Shown: positions 38,751 to 51,897 of the stretch, piece after piece
Layout: every line of letters starts with the position of its first letter
How positions within the stretch are numbered: position 1 is the first letter of the stretch
From: Lanius collurio
Lineage: Eukaryota > Chordata > Aves > Passeriformes > Laniidae
Assembly (NCBI GenBank): GCA_020086605.1
Contig: JACBWW010000020.1
Span: 14,426,429 to 14,490,428 of the forward strand
Length of the DNA: 64,000 bases
Direction of reading: 5' to 3'
Made by a program: the position numbers and the translations under genes
Notes under the pieces: generated by a model
Told to the model about the DNA's origin: nothing
Database searches by the model: none
Seen by the model: only the letters and a program-made list of their open reading frames with translations

Positions 38751-41700
38751 AATTAATATGACTATCACTAAGGAGAGATCTGTGTTGACATTCTTAGTGC
38801 ATGACAATGGCACTCTTAGTTAACTCTAAGTAACATTCAGTTGGATAAATTCCACTTTTTCCCCTAGAAATTTCCTTTATTAAGGAATTTGGTTTTAACT
38901 GACAAATTTCAAATTTTGTTTAAATTGAGTCTTAATGAAAACACAATATTTCCAAATTTTGTACTGTTCCAGGAGTGGATGATCACTGCTGTTTTTTCAC
39001 AGTGTGACAATGTAATGGTGGTAAACATGGTCTGGGAAGAAGGTGACTGTATATTTTTAATAAATCATAGGTCAGTGCTCACTGATTGGGCCATGTGATC
39101 ACCCATCCTCTTTGTATCGTAGGCCATTATATTACTACAATTTCCGGGACTAAGCCCAGTCACTTGGATGTTCCTGAAAAGTATCCAACTTGATTTTAGG
39201 ATATTAATATGCATTTGGCTTCAGTTTCTCATATTTCATGGTGTCTGAATTGAGCTGGACACAAAATTGTCATGTCTAAATAACATGATGCTGGGCCTGG
39301 TCAGAGATGCCTGGGCTAGTGTTGAGCAAGCTGGCCTGTGCTCACTGTGTAGGGAAGCCCTATGCTAAGGTATGAGCCTGGGTTCTGGAAGTAATTGAGG
39401 AAGAGAGGATGCATGGAGCAAGTAGCCCGTGTCTTTCAGCTGGTCTAGTTTGCACTGTGCTGCTGCAGCTGTATGACTCCCCACCACTAGCTTGACAGAC
39501 AAACACTGGCTAATGCTGTGGCCAGGGCTTCAGCATGGCCAGAGATTTCTGTTTGAGTATTTTCTCCAATCATGAATAATATCGTTCACTCTTGCCTGCC
39601 CTGGAAATAAGCATGCAGAGCATATAATTGTGTACATGAACTTTGTTAACCATATTCTAACACCAGGTTAATTGCTACTGGACCCTCTAGTTTGTATTCT
39701 TTCCCCCAAAATCTAGTTGAATTTCTGAGTCTAGTATAACTCAAAGATATTTTTCAGATTCACTACTTCTCTGATTTTTTTTTTTTGATGAATAGATTGT
39801 ATTCATTTTTTCTAGATGTAAAAACTACATTTTGCAAAGTTGACCTGTGATTTTGAGGTTTGGCTTCCACATAAACCCCCTCATCCTCCTTTCCCATTTG
39901 TTATCCCCTTCTTGATCTTTTTAGTATGAACTTTATTGATGCTGTGTAATACTGATATCTAGTCATATTTTGTCATGTTTCAGTATATCAAATACTTTAT
40001 AGAACTGTGTGGATTACATCTGCTTAGTTATTTTAAATCATCAAAGCTTATGCTCTTAAGAAATGCAATTAGATTTGTTTGACAAAGATGATGTATTTCC
40101 CATATACCTTGTTGACTGACTGACTGATTCCCACAACTCTTAATCAACTAAATCATGTACCATTTCCTCCTTGAATTTATCTAGGAGTGAGGTCATGCAA
40201 AATTATGCTCTTTTGAATCCTTTTCTGTTCCTGTTTTGCAAACACTTCTTACCAAGAAACCTGTAACAGACAGGACATTTGTATACAGCAGCTGGGCAGT
40301 TGAAAATGCATTAACTAGTATATTATAGCAGTGACACTTATTATTTATTATGTCATCATCAGAAAACACAATTAAGTTATTATAGAGTTGCTATGGTATC
40401 CAAAGGAGATACAGTGCAGACTAATTACCTCAAGATGCCAGATGGTGCTGAATAATTCCTGAGCGAATGCCTCATCACCTCTGCCTCTCCATGTTTGTAT
40501 AGTAAACAAAACATGAATAAAATGGAGGCTGAGAATGTAGTGATTTCCCTTTATAGGTCTCCACAGGTTTGTGTCTGCCCCAAGCATATTTGCATTCTTT
40601 AGACTATATTGTTTAAATTTCTCCCATCTGTGCAAATATCCTAATGAATGAACTGCAAAAAAGCATGGAAGAAAACTCTGCTTCTGGACATTTTGACTCA
40701 AAATGTTTCATCTGCGCTATACCTGCAGTTTCTGTATTGTCTGTCATGTCTATCCCAAGACTATGTCAGCTAGAAAGATACTGTATTCTGTCCACAGGGC
40801 AAGTAAGCTCTAAGAGACACTTTAAGCATAGTCTAGACCCAGGATTTGCCTTTAGCCTAAAAATTTGCAGACCGTGGGGACATCCTGGGCTGCAGCAATG
40901 CAGATGAACATCATTTGGACTGTAAGCCTATAGGGTGCTCTACATGGCAATGTTTATGCAATCACTGGGAATCAGGAACATTACAAGCTTAAAGACATTG
41001 ACATTTGAGGCCACTCAGTCTTACAGACAATATTTGTAGATCTGTGCCTGATCTCATGACTGCTTTCTTTTATCTTTCAGTGATCACAGTTTAATTGGGT
41101 ATCTGCAAACCCTTCCATTATACAACCTGAGGGACAGATAATTAGTTGAGCTCCAGGTCTGCACATGTAGAAACTACCAAACTATAACTTTGCCATCAAG
41201 GGATGCAACAAAATAAAAGGCCACAAAGAAAAGTCTTTGAGATAGTGTGTCAAAAAGACACATGCCATGGTGCAAAATATCTGACTGACTGTAGTGTCAG
41301 TGCATATAACCTGAAGCATCAGGACAGTACAATAAATAGGTCAAGCTTTGAGCAAGGGCTTTTCTGCCCTGCTTCTACTACCACTGTCATAGGATTGCCA
41401 ACACATGACCATAAGAAAAAACCTTTTAATTTAGTATATTTAGTATATATTCAGAGTTTAAATTCAGATTTGCTGTGTGGTTAGTCTAGGAAAACAGCAA
41501 ATGTTTCCCCTCCAGATTCAAAGCTTACCTATATAGAGATTGCTTAGGCTTTTCCAGATACGTGCCATTATCTAACTGATATTTCACTTCTACAAAGATT
41601 CATGGGGCATGATTTTCTCTGAGCTGATCCACGCTGTTGGGACTGTGTTTTTTTAGCTTCTCTGCAGGGTTTCAGTGATTCGTGCTATGGGGACTCTCAT

Positions 41701-44700
41701 GATCACTGCTAACAGAGGGAGCCACAGGTGTGGCAGCTTGTGTGGGTTCTGCTTAGGGAGCTTCTGGGCCTTCTGCCGACAAGATCCAGGATCGGTGAGG
41801 ATTGGCTCTGAAACCTCTGAGAAACTTAAGGGTGCCTGCTGCTGTCTGATAAGGATGAGGTAAGAGGAGATAAAAGGTGCGCAGGGTCCACACCTAGTCC
41901 TAAGCTAAGTGGAGAAGTGAAAGGATGGGAGCTGGTGACTTCGAACACCAAGAGGAAGGATCCTGCACTATCTAAGGGCTTGCAAGGACAAAACAGGTCC
42001 ACTACACTCAAAGGTGAAGAGGAGCCAGATATGCCTTCAGGAAAAAGGTCTGGTCCACCTCTGATGCATAAAGAAGAGTTTGGTCAAAGGAATGGAGATG
42101 CAAAAGTGGCAAAAAGGTGGTTCTGGAAATAGAATACATTGGGAAAAGGAGTGTGATATCAGGTAAGGAACACAGGAGGGAGTGAATCTTCTCATGCCAG
42201 GAGCATAGCTATTTACAAACAGTGAAGCTGACTTGTAAACTGAGATATTGGCCCACCTTCTGGGATGCCCGAAGGAGCTCTCCTGGATAACCCACAGAGC
42301 TTTCCATCAGGTCTGTGTCTGAAAGACTTGGTGCGGGGTATGGTGAAGGTATGTGGACTTGCAGCCATGTGCTGAGTGGTGGTGGGAGGAAAGGGGGTGA
42401 TAGAGCTCTAATTCAGTAGTAGTTGTATGTGTTTCATAATACTTGAGTGATATTAGCTTTGTAATTGTATGCAATAATTATCCAAAATTATGCCGCTGAA
42501 TCAGTAGTGGTGATATGCATATTATTTAATTATACTATTAGGTAATTACTTTCTTAGTAGTGTATTACTAAATCAGTAAATGCTTAATCATTATTTCAAT
42601 ACTATATATTTCAAGCCTGCAATTTAGAGAGTGTAAGTTAGGCCCATGAAGCAACAGTGTCCAGAGGAAAACATACATAAACCAGCAAAGATGTAAATAT
42701 CAACTCTTACTTTGCAGCGTTGGACTTTAAGTACGAAATGACTCTCTGCCTTGTCAGATTGTTTGAATATTTAAACAAGAATTTAGTTTAATCAATGGGA
42801 ATTGGAATCATTGCGTCAGTTCAAGTTACATTTGCAAACGTAATTTAATTTCTGTTTTCCTGCATAAATTTTGTTTTGTTCTTGATTTCAGCAAAGGAAA
42901 CAATAATTGAAATGCCCAGATCAAATGAAATATTACAAATTTTCCCTTAAAATAATAGGTTCCTAGGAGCACTGAAGATAGATAACTTTCTCAGGTCAAA
43001 CTGTAAAAAAACCCACTGTTACAGTATCAGCCAATTCACTAGGAATATGTATGTTTCCCAAGATAACGCATGAAGCTCTACAGTTAGTTTGAGGATAATA
43101 CATGTAATTCTGGTGTAATAAAACTATTTTATTACAGGAGCCAGAGAGGTAGGAAATCACTTCTTGAATTACACCATCTATTGATCATGAAACAGCAAAT
43201 TGCATAGTTTGACAATTTGGTGGGAAATGACTTGGCTGTAATCTATCTTGTTCCAGTCAGAGGAATTATGTGTTTCTTGTATATAGTTAATAAACCATGA
43301 CTAACTGAAAATAAATACTTATACTGCTGAAAGCTTGCAATCTAGACATTTTAAATAATAATTTTATTTTACTGCAAAAAGTAGTGGAGATTTGCTCCTC
43401 CAAGGAAGGATCAACAAAAGAGATCAGAAAGAAGCAGGCAAAGCAGCAAGGCTTGAGTGGTGGGGGAGCAGATGAGCAAGTGGATCAGAGCAGTAGAGAA
43501 AAAAAGGACTGTGAAAACTTTGCTCAGTGTTTCTGCTCTGCCTACTCTATTTGCCAGGAATTTTGAATCTGATTAAAAGGCTTTCAGACAATTTGCCATA
43601 AAAAAATATTCGTACCTAATTAAATCATTGCATATGAAAATAATGGAAATTATTATGCCAATTACTGTCTTTTCCACTCTGCTTTATTTTCTTGTTAATA
43701 GTGCCAGAAAGTTACAGAAAAATGTTTTAAGCTGAGAGAAGTTTGGGCAGAGAAAGGGAGGTGCAAGGACTTCAAATGTGACACTGAAATACACATGCAA
43801 ACAGTTTGTCGTGTTGAACAACACATGGCAAAGAAGTTGTGATATACACATGAAATACATCAATATGTATTTGCTAAAAATGAAAGATTATAAGCAGTAT
43901 TAATTTACTTTAAGGTAAAGTGAGACTCTTGACTCCAGCTGATGGCACCAAATTCAATTACTGTGCACCAAGGAAACCTACTAGCTCTTGAAATCTGCCA
44001 TCTCATATGCTGGTTAGTGTAGTCTCATGAAGTCAGGGCTACAACTATTCACCAACAGAGAGGAAACAATCTTAATTTTCTTCCAAAAACAGAAATAAAA
44101 CACATTCATGCATTTCATTGCAGTGAGTGAGCATGTATGTACTTCTACTCCAGTTGTAGTCACAGAAAACCAAAAATGGGATTTAAACTTCATGTTTATT
44201 CAAATAAAGTATTTATCAGCATAAAATAGCATTTTACTGCACATATGTATTTTCAGTAATACAATCATGGTATTCTTGTAAGTGATATCATCACACTACA
44301 TGCTGACTTTTTTCCCAGAATGAACATTTTTTCAGGTCTATGAACAATATCAAATGGTAAGTCCTAAGAAGCAGAAATATATGTAGCCACATCTGTACAA
44401 ATTTCTAATGTGTTCAGATACAGTGTTTACTTAAAGTATTCCTTGTATAATTGTGGACATAATACATATAAAAATTGACATCCTTTTTATCAGGAAAGAA
44501 ATCAGTCTGTATTACATGAACAGATAATTGTAATACAGAACTCATAAAAGCATGGAAAGGCTTTCTGTGAGAAGTTCTTTATTTTTGCTCCAGATTTGTC
44601 AAATATTATTTTTTAAAAAGCAGTATTTTAACAAAGTCTTTAGGCATATACATTGTTAAAGCTGTAGCTGAGAGTCATCACATCAGCAACACACTTGGTA

Positions 44701-47700
44701 GGGGTCTGCCATGTGACATCTCCTCCCCCAGGGCCTGGTGGAGACAAGCCTGTCTGTGCTGCCATGTGCTCCTTTGTTCTGCCGTGTGCCTTTGCAGGCA
44801 GGTTTTACAGCTCACAGCCTCATTCTCTCTTATAATTCCCCATACCTGCCCTTAGTGTTTCTGACAGGAACTTTATCCCATTTGGTCATGCAAATTATAA
44901 CTTGATTCCCTGCAATATTCTGTGTTGCCCTCCACTGTCAAACTGCTGAAGGGAGATGTCAGAAAAAGCCCCCACTTCACCACTTGACCTTGTCTTGACT
45001 CAGTGAGGCTTTAACCTTGCACCTTAGTGTGTGCTTGTGATATTTTTAAAGCAGAGAGGGACTGACATAACAAAAATAAAATTTGACAGGTGGTCTAGAG
45101 TTCAACTTTTTAATCCAAAAAGACTGGTCCAGCCATCTAAATGCTAATGGTGTGGCAGCTCAGGTAAATGCCATACAGTGCCACAGTTGCTGTGTAGTCT
45201 TTGAGCTGCTCAGAAATTCTGTCTCCTATCATGAGACGTAGGTCTGTCCAGGAGGACTGAAGTGCCTGAGTATCACTGGGGGCCTGGGAAATGCTGTAGC
45301 ATCTGTAGAGGCCGGTGGGCCTGCTGAGAAAGCTTCCCCAGAATGCTCTGTTCTGTTATGCTAATGTTCCCCAGTTCTGCTCCCCTGGTTGGCTCTGTTG
45401 GTGGCTACAGCCCTGTTACTTGATACATCCTGGGAGTTGCTTCATCAGTTCCCTTACTCTGGGCCCCCTCTTTGTTCTCCCCGAGAGACTTCCATGAACC
45501 CTGGCAGAGGTGCGGACACATTAAATCTCTCTTATAGAACCCTATGCAAAGACTCTTGTTGCTCATTTCATCGTCAGACTGTTTTAGCCAGCTATCTGGG
45601 CTATGTGTGTAAGCTGCCTGCACCGGGGGGCTTTCTCCTGGAGACGCTTTCAGGAAGGTCGCTACATGGAACAAGAGAAGAAAGCGACAAGCATCCATGA
45701 TTACTTCAAAGGTCAGAGTGCTTCTTCCACCAGCTGCTGGCATCCATATTGTGTGCACACAACCTTCACAAGTCACCCCTCTAGCAGGCAATGTGAGTAT
45801 CCCTCTGAGGAAGGTCTGTGCTGACCTGGGGTGTAATTAAACATCAAAATGCTATCACTAAAATACCAGGTAGGACAATAAAGGCCATGTGTAGAGATGG
45901 GTCTGTATCCAGCATCTGTAATCTCACCCCGAGGTCTCTTCACATCTGGAGTCCTCCCACAGCAAGTGATGGCAACTTGCTACCCAGCTGTTCCCTGATT
46001 AAACAATGTGGATTGCTGATGAGTCGTTTTGCATCACTTTGTGAAGATATTCTAAAATCAGATTTGGTGCTTATCCACTGTGGGAATACAGACCTGGCAG
46101 GACTTGACAGTAGAAATCCATGTAAGCAGGTGGCTGATGAACCATCAGATGCCAGGTGTAGAGATCTTACTGAAGAGAATAACTTTTGCTGTGTGAGTTA
46201 ATGGCCATATCTTTTGCTAGCTTATCCTTACACAACAGACTATATGGAAGAGGGTCAAGAGAGGTGCAAGGTGCTGAATGCATCCAGTTGCAACTTACCC
46301 TAAGAGACCAGTTTTGGCAATCTTAGCAATTTTGTTGTATCACAATGACTGGTGGTCTTCAGCAAAAGGTTGAAAAATTTCGTTACTCAAAACCTGGCTG
46401 GATGTGGCGATTGTAAACCTGCTGAAGTAAAAGGACTGCATGGAGATCTTAACTTCTCTGAAAGAATGTGATTGCTCTCTGTGTTCTTGCAAGGAATGGT
46501 TTGAAAATAACAAATGAGTTCAAGATCAAAGAGAAAAAAATATGCACATTTAAAAATTGTCCTATATTCACCCAGTCTTAATTTTTTAGGGGAGCTGATA
46601 TTTCTGAACATTTAGGAAATGCCATTGATAACTAAGATTCATTTGTGTCACTCACTGGGTCATCCTTAAAAAAATCTGATCTCTGTGCTAGAGATACACC
46701 ACCAAAATGCTTCTCTTTTAAAAAAGGAGTCTTTGCCTGACCAGCCAATTTAGCTTTCATCTGGGTTATTTCTGCTGAAAATAAACAAAGCCCACTGCAG
46801 AAAAATGAGAAATTCTCCCTCAAAATGTAAGATACAGAAAGATTTGTGAGGACTAACATCACAAATACTTGGCCTGGAACTGAAGTCCCAGCAAAAGGAG
46901 ATTTTAGATCCAATAAATACATGCCTTTGGAGACCACAATAAGAGGAATTCTAGTGACAGAGCATGTCTATGAAAATTCACTGCAGTATCAGACATCCCA
47001 GGTGCCTACTTTATCAGAAATCATTATGCTGCTCAGTGTTCCAGGGACAGTTCTGGACAATGAAATAGCTTTTGCATTTAAAGAGGTGACATTTAGTCAC
47101 CAGGCATTTAACTACCAGGCATAAATGCCACTGCTTGTGAATGGGGTTTGTTGGAGACGTGTGGTTAACTGGAGACTAAGGGTAAATTTTAAAATTAAAT
47201 ATGCTGCAGCTCAGTCAATATCTTGAGCTCAACATCATTGATGGGGGTTGATGAGGCAGTTTGAGATCCTGCTGAGCTTACTTGGAATTGGGACTGCCAC
47301 AGAACTTCACCAAAGGTTTGGTTTGAAATTGTGCCTTTGAGAATACTTACTTCAAATGTAAAAACACAATAAAATGAGAGTGTAAGTTTGAATTTGCCTC
47401 TGATGAATACAGATCACAAAAGAAATAGTCATTTTTATGTATGTATTCAGCTGAAGGCTGCATCCTTTGGGAACTGATATAATTCAGGTCCATGGAGCAA
47501 ACAAATAAGAAATAACAAGTTAACAGCTACAGTAAAACCAATGAAACCAAACCAATTCAATTCAAAACAAAAAGACCCTCCAAAAGGTACTCTAACCAGA
47601 AAGTCATATATAAATTAAGGAATCTCACACTCACAGAAGGAATTTCATAACTAAAATGTGGAATAGCACTGTGATCAGTAATGCTGTGGGGCTGGCTGCA

Positions 47701-47969
47701 TTGAAAAAGCTTGTACAGGCAGGCTCAGGATACAGCCCTCAGACACACCTTCTGGAAATAGTGTTGAATGCTGTTACTGTCTCTCAGCAGTGACAAATCA
47801 AGGTAGAGCTAGAAAGATAAAGATTCGGAGAGAGAAAAATTATTTGTTTTGAATCAGCTTTAAGATAAATCAGAAAAAAAAAAAAAATTACCATACAAGC
47901 CTTTGGCAAGTCAGTCATTATTTGTAAAGATTTGACCGGGAGGCTTATAGAGAAATTCGCATGCAACTT

Positions 47970-48025
47970 AGTATGCATAGTATAGTATGCATAGTATAGT
48001 TTGCTTAGTACAGTATGCTTAGTAT
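47970..48025. repeat. 14-bp tandem repeat, four copies
   Basis: Units at 47970-47983 and 47984-47997 are identical (AGTATGCATAGTAT). Units at 47998-48011 and 48012-48025 are variants (AGTTTGCTTAGTAC, AGTATGCTTAGTAT). Each unit carries a TATGCAT- or TATGCTTA-like core. Confidence 0.95.
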
Positions 48026-51000
48026 TCCTCCTTAGTGGAGGAAAAGGAATTACAATTTTCCTTCAGTTTATTTTGCCACTATTGGATCCTATTTTGGGTT
48101 GCAGGTATAAGAAATCAGACTGATGCTGCATCAGAAGCCCCTGAGATTTTAAGACCCAGAGACAATTCTGACATTGAGAATTCCCGTGGAGATACACTGT
48201 CTTCCACTTTCATTTGCAGTCTGGTTAATGAGCCTGTAAATTGAATTAACTCAGCTGAAGTGCTCAAAACCCAAGCTGAAATGAAAAGAAAACAAGATAA
48301 GAGAAGTGTATGGCAGCAATACTTGGTACCTTTGGCTTCCTGAGGAATGAAGTAAGACTGAAATAATAATACTAGTAACAATGATAAAAACAACAACTGA
48401 ATATGTCACTGAAGATATATGATTCATTATATTTTACAAAGCAATCTATTAAACAGTGTTCATATATCAGAGTGCTGGGTACTCAGTCAGTGAGTCAGTG
48501 TTTTCCAGTTCTAAAGAGCAGTCTCTAAAGAGATTAAGGATAGCTGAAGAGGAAGGCTTCATATTTTAATTTTTCCCTAGTACTATGGTATGTGCATATC
48601 TTTTTGGATGATGTTTGCCATCTCTTTTTTTAAATAGCAAATGAGTGGGCCAGGGAAGTGACTGCAAATTTGAATCATAAATAACTAGATTTATGATAGC
48701 AACAGTGCACTGAAGTGTAGGGAAAAAGCTGGATCTCACTGCATCATTTGTCCCCAATGGTTTTGAAACAATCAGTGCCAGAAGAAAAAAACAGTCTGTG
48801 CATTCCTCTATAGATGAAGAAGTACCTGTTTCTCTGTTGGCAAACAGTAAAGGAAAGCCTCCCTCCTCTGCTGGCAGTGTCTCTCCAGCCTCCTGCCCCT
48901 GCCTGGGGCTGCTGTGTGCCAGCATCACCCAGAGACTGGCTCTGACAGAACCTGACATCCCCGCGCCAGTGCGTGAATCACTGCCCCGGCTGCTCATTTG
49001 CACTGAGTGCACTCTGAATTTCTGTTGGTATAAGGCAGTGATTTCACCCAGCTTCAGCGTGGTTTCATCAGTCAGTCCAGACACGTGTTTGCTGACATTG
49101 TTTCCCTGCTCACAGTAAGGGTTTCTCTGAATCAGACTGAGTGAGGTGATTCCCCATTTGTTTGCTGAGATAACAGAGCCTAAGTGACTTTATGATTCAT
49201 CCCTCTTTGCAATTACCTCAGCCATTAAACAGACCAATGCCCTAATGCCCTACCCTCTGTCTGGTCTTTCTCTATTTGCCTCTAGACTCAGTTTTGGTTT
49301 ACTATCAGGAGGAAAAGTCAAACCTGCCTCACCTCTTCTGCATCCATGAATGGTTCTTCTGCCTCCAGGTGTCATAAAGATTTACCTTTGGAAAGTCATG
49401 GCTGTTAAACTCTCCCCCGAGGCTCACAAGAGAAATCTGATTTGTTTCTGATATCCTGAAGGCTGTATGAAATGCCATCTAGGATTGAATATATTTGTAT
49501 ATACATAAATATTTCAGTCACAAAAACTGATATTCACCATAAATTAAAAAACAGCACAGCAATCCAAGGACTGGATGACATTTCTTATCAGCTGATGGAT
49601 GTATGGCAAATCACAGGGTATGCAAATCATGTTCTTTATACAGGAGTCAATCTGATGTCGTGTTCAACAAGAGAATTTGGAAAAAAACTAATTTCACAAA
49701 ACTTCTTGTCTCAGCTTAGAAAACCGAAGACATGGAGAGCAAACATAAAGAGATTTACCAAGTTTTGAATGAAAGAAACTTGCAGCAAGAATGCTAGAGG
49801 TGATATCAGTTAGTGACAGTGGAACTAAATGAAAGTCCTTTGTCATGTTTTCATCACTTTTATTCCTGGGTATGAAATGAGACCTAAACCATTCTTATAT
49901 ACCATTATCACTAGAGTATCTGCTGTCAACTATCTCAATAATGATGTGGTTTTCTGGGGAGAAGAAAATTATAGGAAGAAAGCCCTGAATATATTTTTTC
50001 CCCTGTAAAAGCTGTAGATGACTAGTAGTCATGTTTTTGGCTCAAAAATAAATGTGGAAAGTAGTACATAGTGGAATGTTTGAGGGAAATATGCAGGATA
50101 TGTGCTTCAAGTCAGATCAAGGGTTATGGTAGACATTTGCATGTGAGGCAGCATGCAAATCTATCTTGTTAACATCTGGTTATCAAAATTATTAGAGAGA
50201 TGTCTCTGCCCAAATTAAGGTGCAAACGAGACCACGTACCAAAGTCAACAGTATGGAATATAATTTAAGAGTAAATGTGAGGTAGAGAGGGAGAAGAAAA
50301 TAGGAAAAGAGAGAGTCTGTGGGTCGTCCAGCCAAGGTGTGCGTGCCCACTGCATCTGAGCTGTTACGTGGCTGATTGGTTGGTTGGTTTGGTTGATGTC
50401 ATTAAACATTAACAGTCCAGTCTCTCATGAGTCTGGAGCAGTAACTATCACAGAAGAATAAATATGACTAAAAAAAGGACTACTTACATGTTGTTGGCAT
50501 TAATTCCCTCAGAGTTAGAGCCCCAAAATAACTTTTGCCTATCCAAAAAATCTGGTTGGATATAAACCAATCTAAAAAATATTTCTATAACCTAAGAATA
50601 AAATTAAAGAAAACATAAGCCTACTCACAGTACTTATAAGTCCTTTTCATTTCTCCATAAGAATCTCTGAGTAATTCCATTGAAACTATATAATTAAACC
50701 TTTATTGCCTCCAAGGGAGATATGTTAAATAAGGCTACTCAATAATGAAGTTTAGAGCTCAGCAATAGGACTCAGAAGCTGTTTAACTGAACAAAACAAT
50801 GTGTGTGAGGAAGACTACCACCTTCAAAATTAAACAATGCAGCATTTAATGATGTACTTACTGTTTGTCCAAAATATTGAAAGCAACATGTAGGCCTAAC
50901 ATACCTACCTTAAAAGAGCTGTAAGGATTTTGTGTCCGATATATATTTGTATTTATGAGCCAAAAAATGACTGAAGTTTGATAGAATTTGAAATTTTATT

Positions 51001-51868
51001 TAGATGATATTACCCAGACATGCTATCCATAAACATGGATACCTTGGAAAGCATACCTGTCGTACTTAATGAAGAGTTATAAATCATTGAGAAAGAGCAG
51101 CACTAAACTGAATTTCACTAGAGTGCTAATTCTTTCCAATGTAACTGAATGCCAGGTCCTTTTACTCCTCATACTTGTCTTGTTTTTGTTTTCCAACAGG
51201 CCAAACACAGAAAGATGGCCTATATCTCTAGTGGGAAGTAAGAAAAATAGAGGTAGGAGGACAGGATTCAGGCATCTCTGCTGCTGCTGAGACTGTTTTG
51301 TGCGGAGAATGGAAATGACTCTCTGAATCTTTCACGTTGATTCTTTCATCTTTGTTTGCAATGAAGAGAGACTGTTTGCAATACTTGAAAACAAGCCTTG
51401 AAAACTGTCATTAGTCTTTTTTCTTTACAAGCAAAGAGTATATCTCTTTTTAAAGATTCTGATTGTTTCTTAGTCATTGAAACAATAATAAATGCAGGGG
51501 ATATTCTTTCTAGTGAATCAGTGCTTTCTGTAGTATATTCTTCTTCCAAAGCTCTAGTATTTGGACTGGGACATGTGATAGAGAAATGGTATCAGATTTT
51601 AGGTCAGATTTCAAACAAAGGTGTCATAAACTAACCAAAAATTATGGGAAGACATTTTCACGTTTAGGAAATTTAAACAGGACTTACAAAGACTGTGTAC
51701 AAATATTTTGCTCTGCTATTATCTTCTAATCTCAATTGTTTTCTTTCACAACACAGGCCTATCTATAGTTTCCAATATAAATGACAGTAAATCCAAGCTC
51801 AGTGGAGTTCAGAGTCATTGGAATCATCAGACAGAAAACAATATTTTTGTCTTTTTTTTTTTTTTTTT

Positions 51869-51897
51869 AAGGGTTGCTCCACAACCTAGCAACCCTT
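51869..51897. repeat. Perfect 10-bp hairpin next to a T tract
   Basis: AAGGGTTGCT (51869-51878) pairs exactly with AGCAACCCTT (51888-51897) across a 9-base loop. It directly follows a run of about 18 T. The minus-strand frame running 52197-51886 ends inside it. Confidence 0.8.

Noticed and set aside
45405..46201. Frames of 127-128 codons on both strands
   Set aside because: No domain or splice logic is visible, they overlap other open frames, and the plus-strand one begins at GTG.
48566..49084. A 172-codon minus-strand frame
   Set aside because: It begins at GTG, overlaps an open plus-strand frame in a locally GC-richer patch, and shows no recognisable family.
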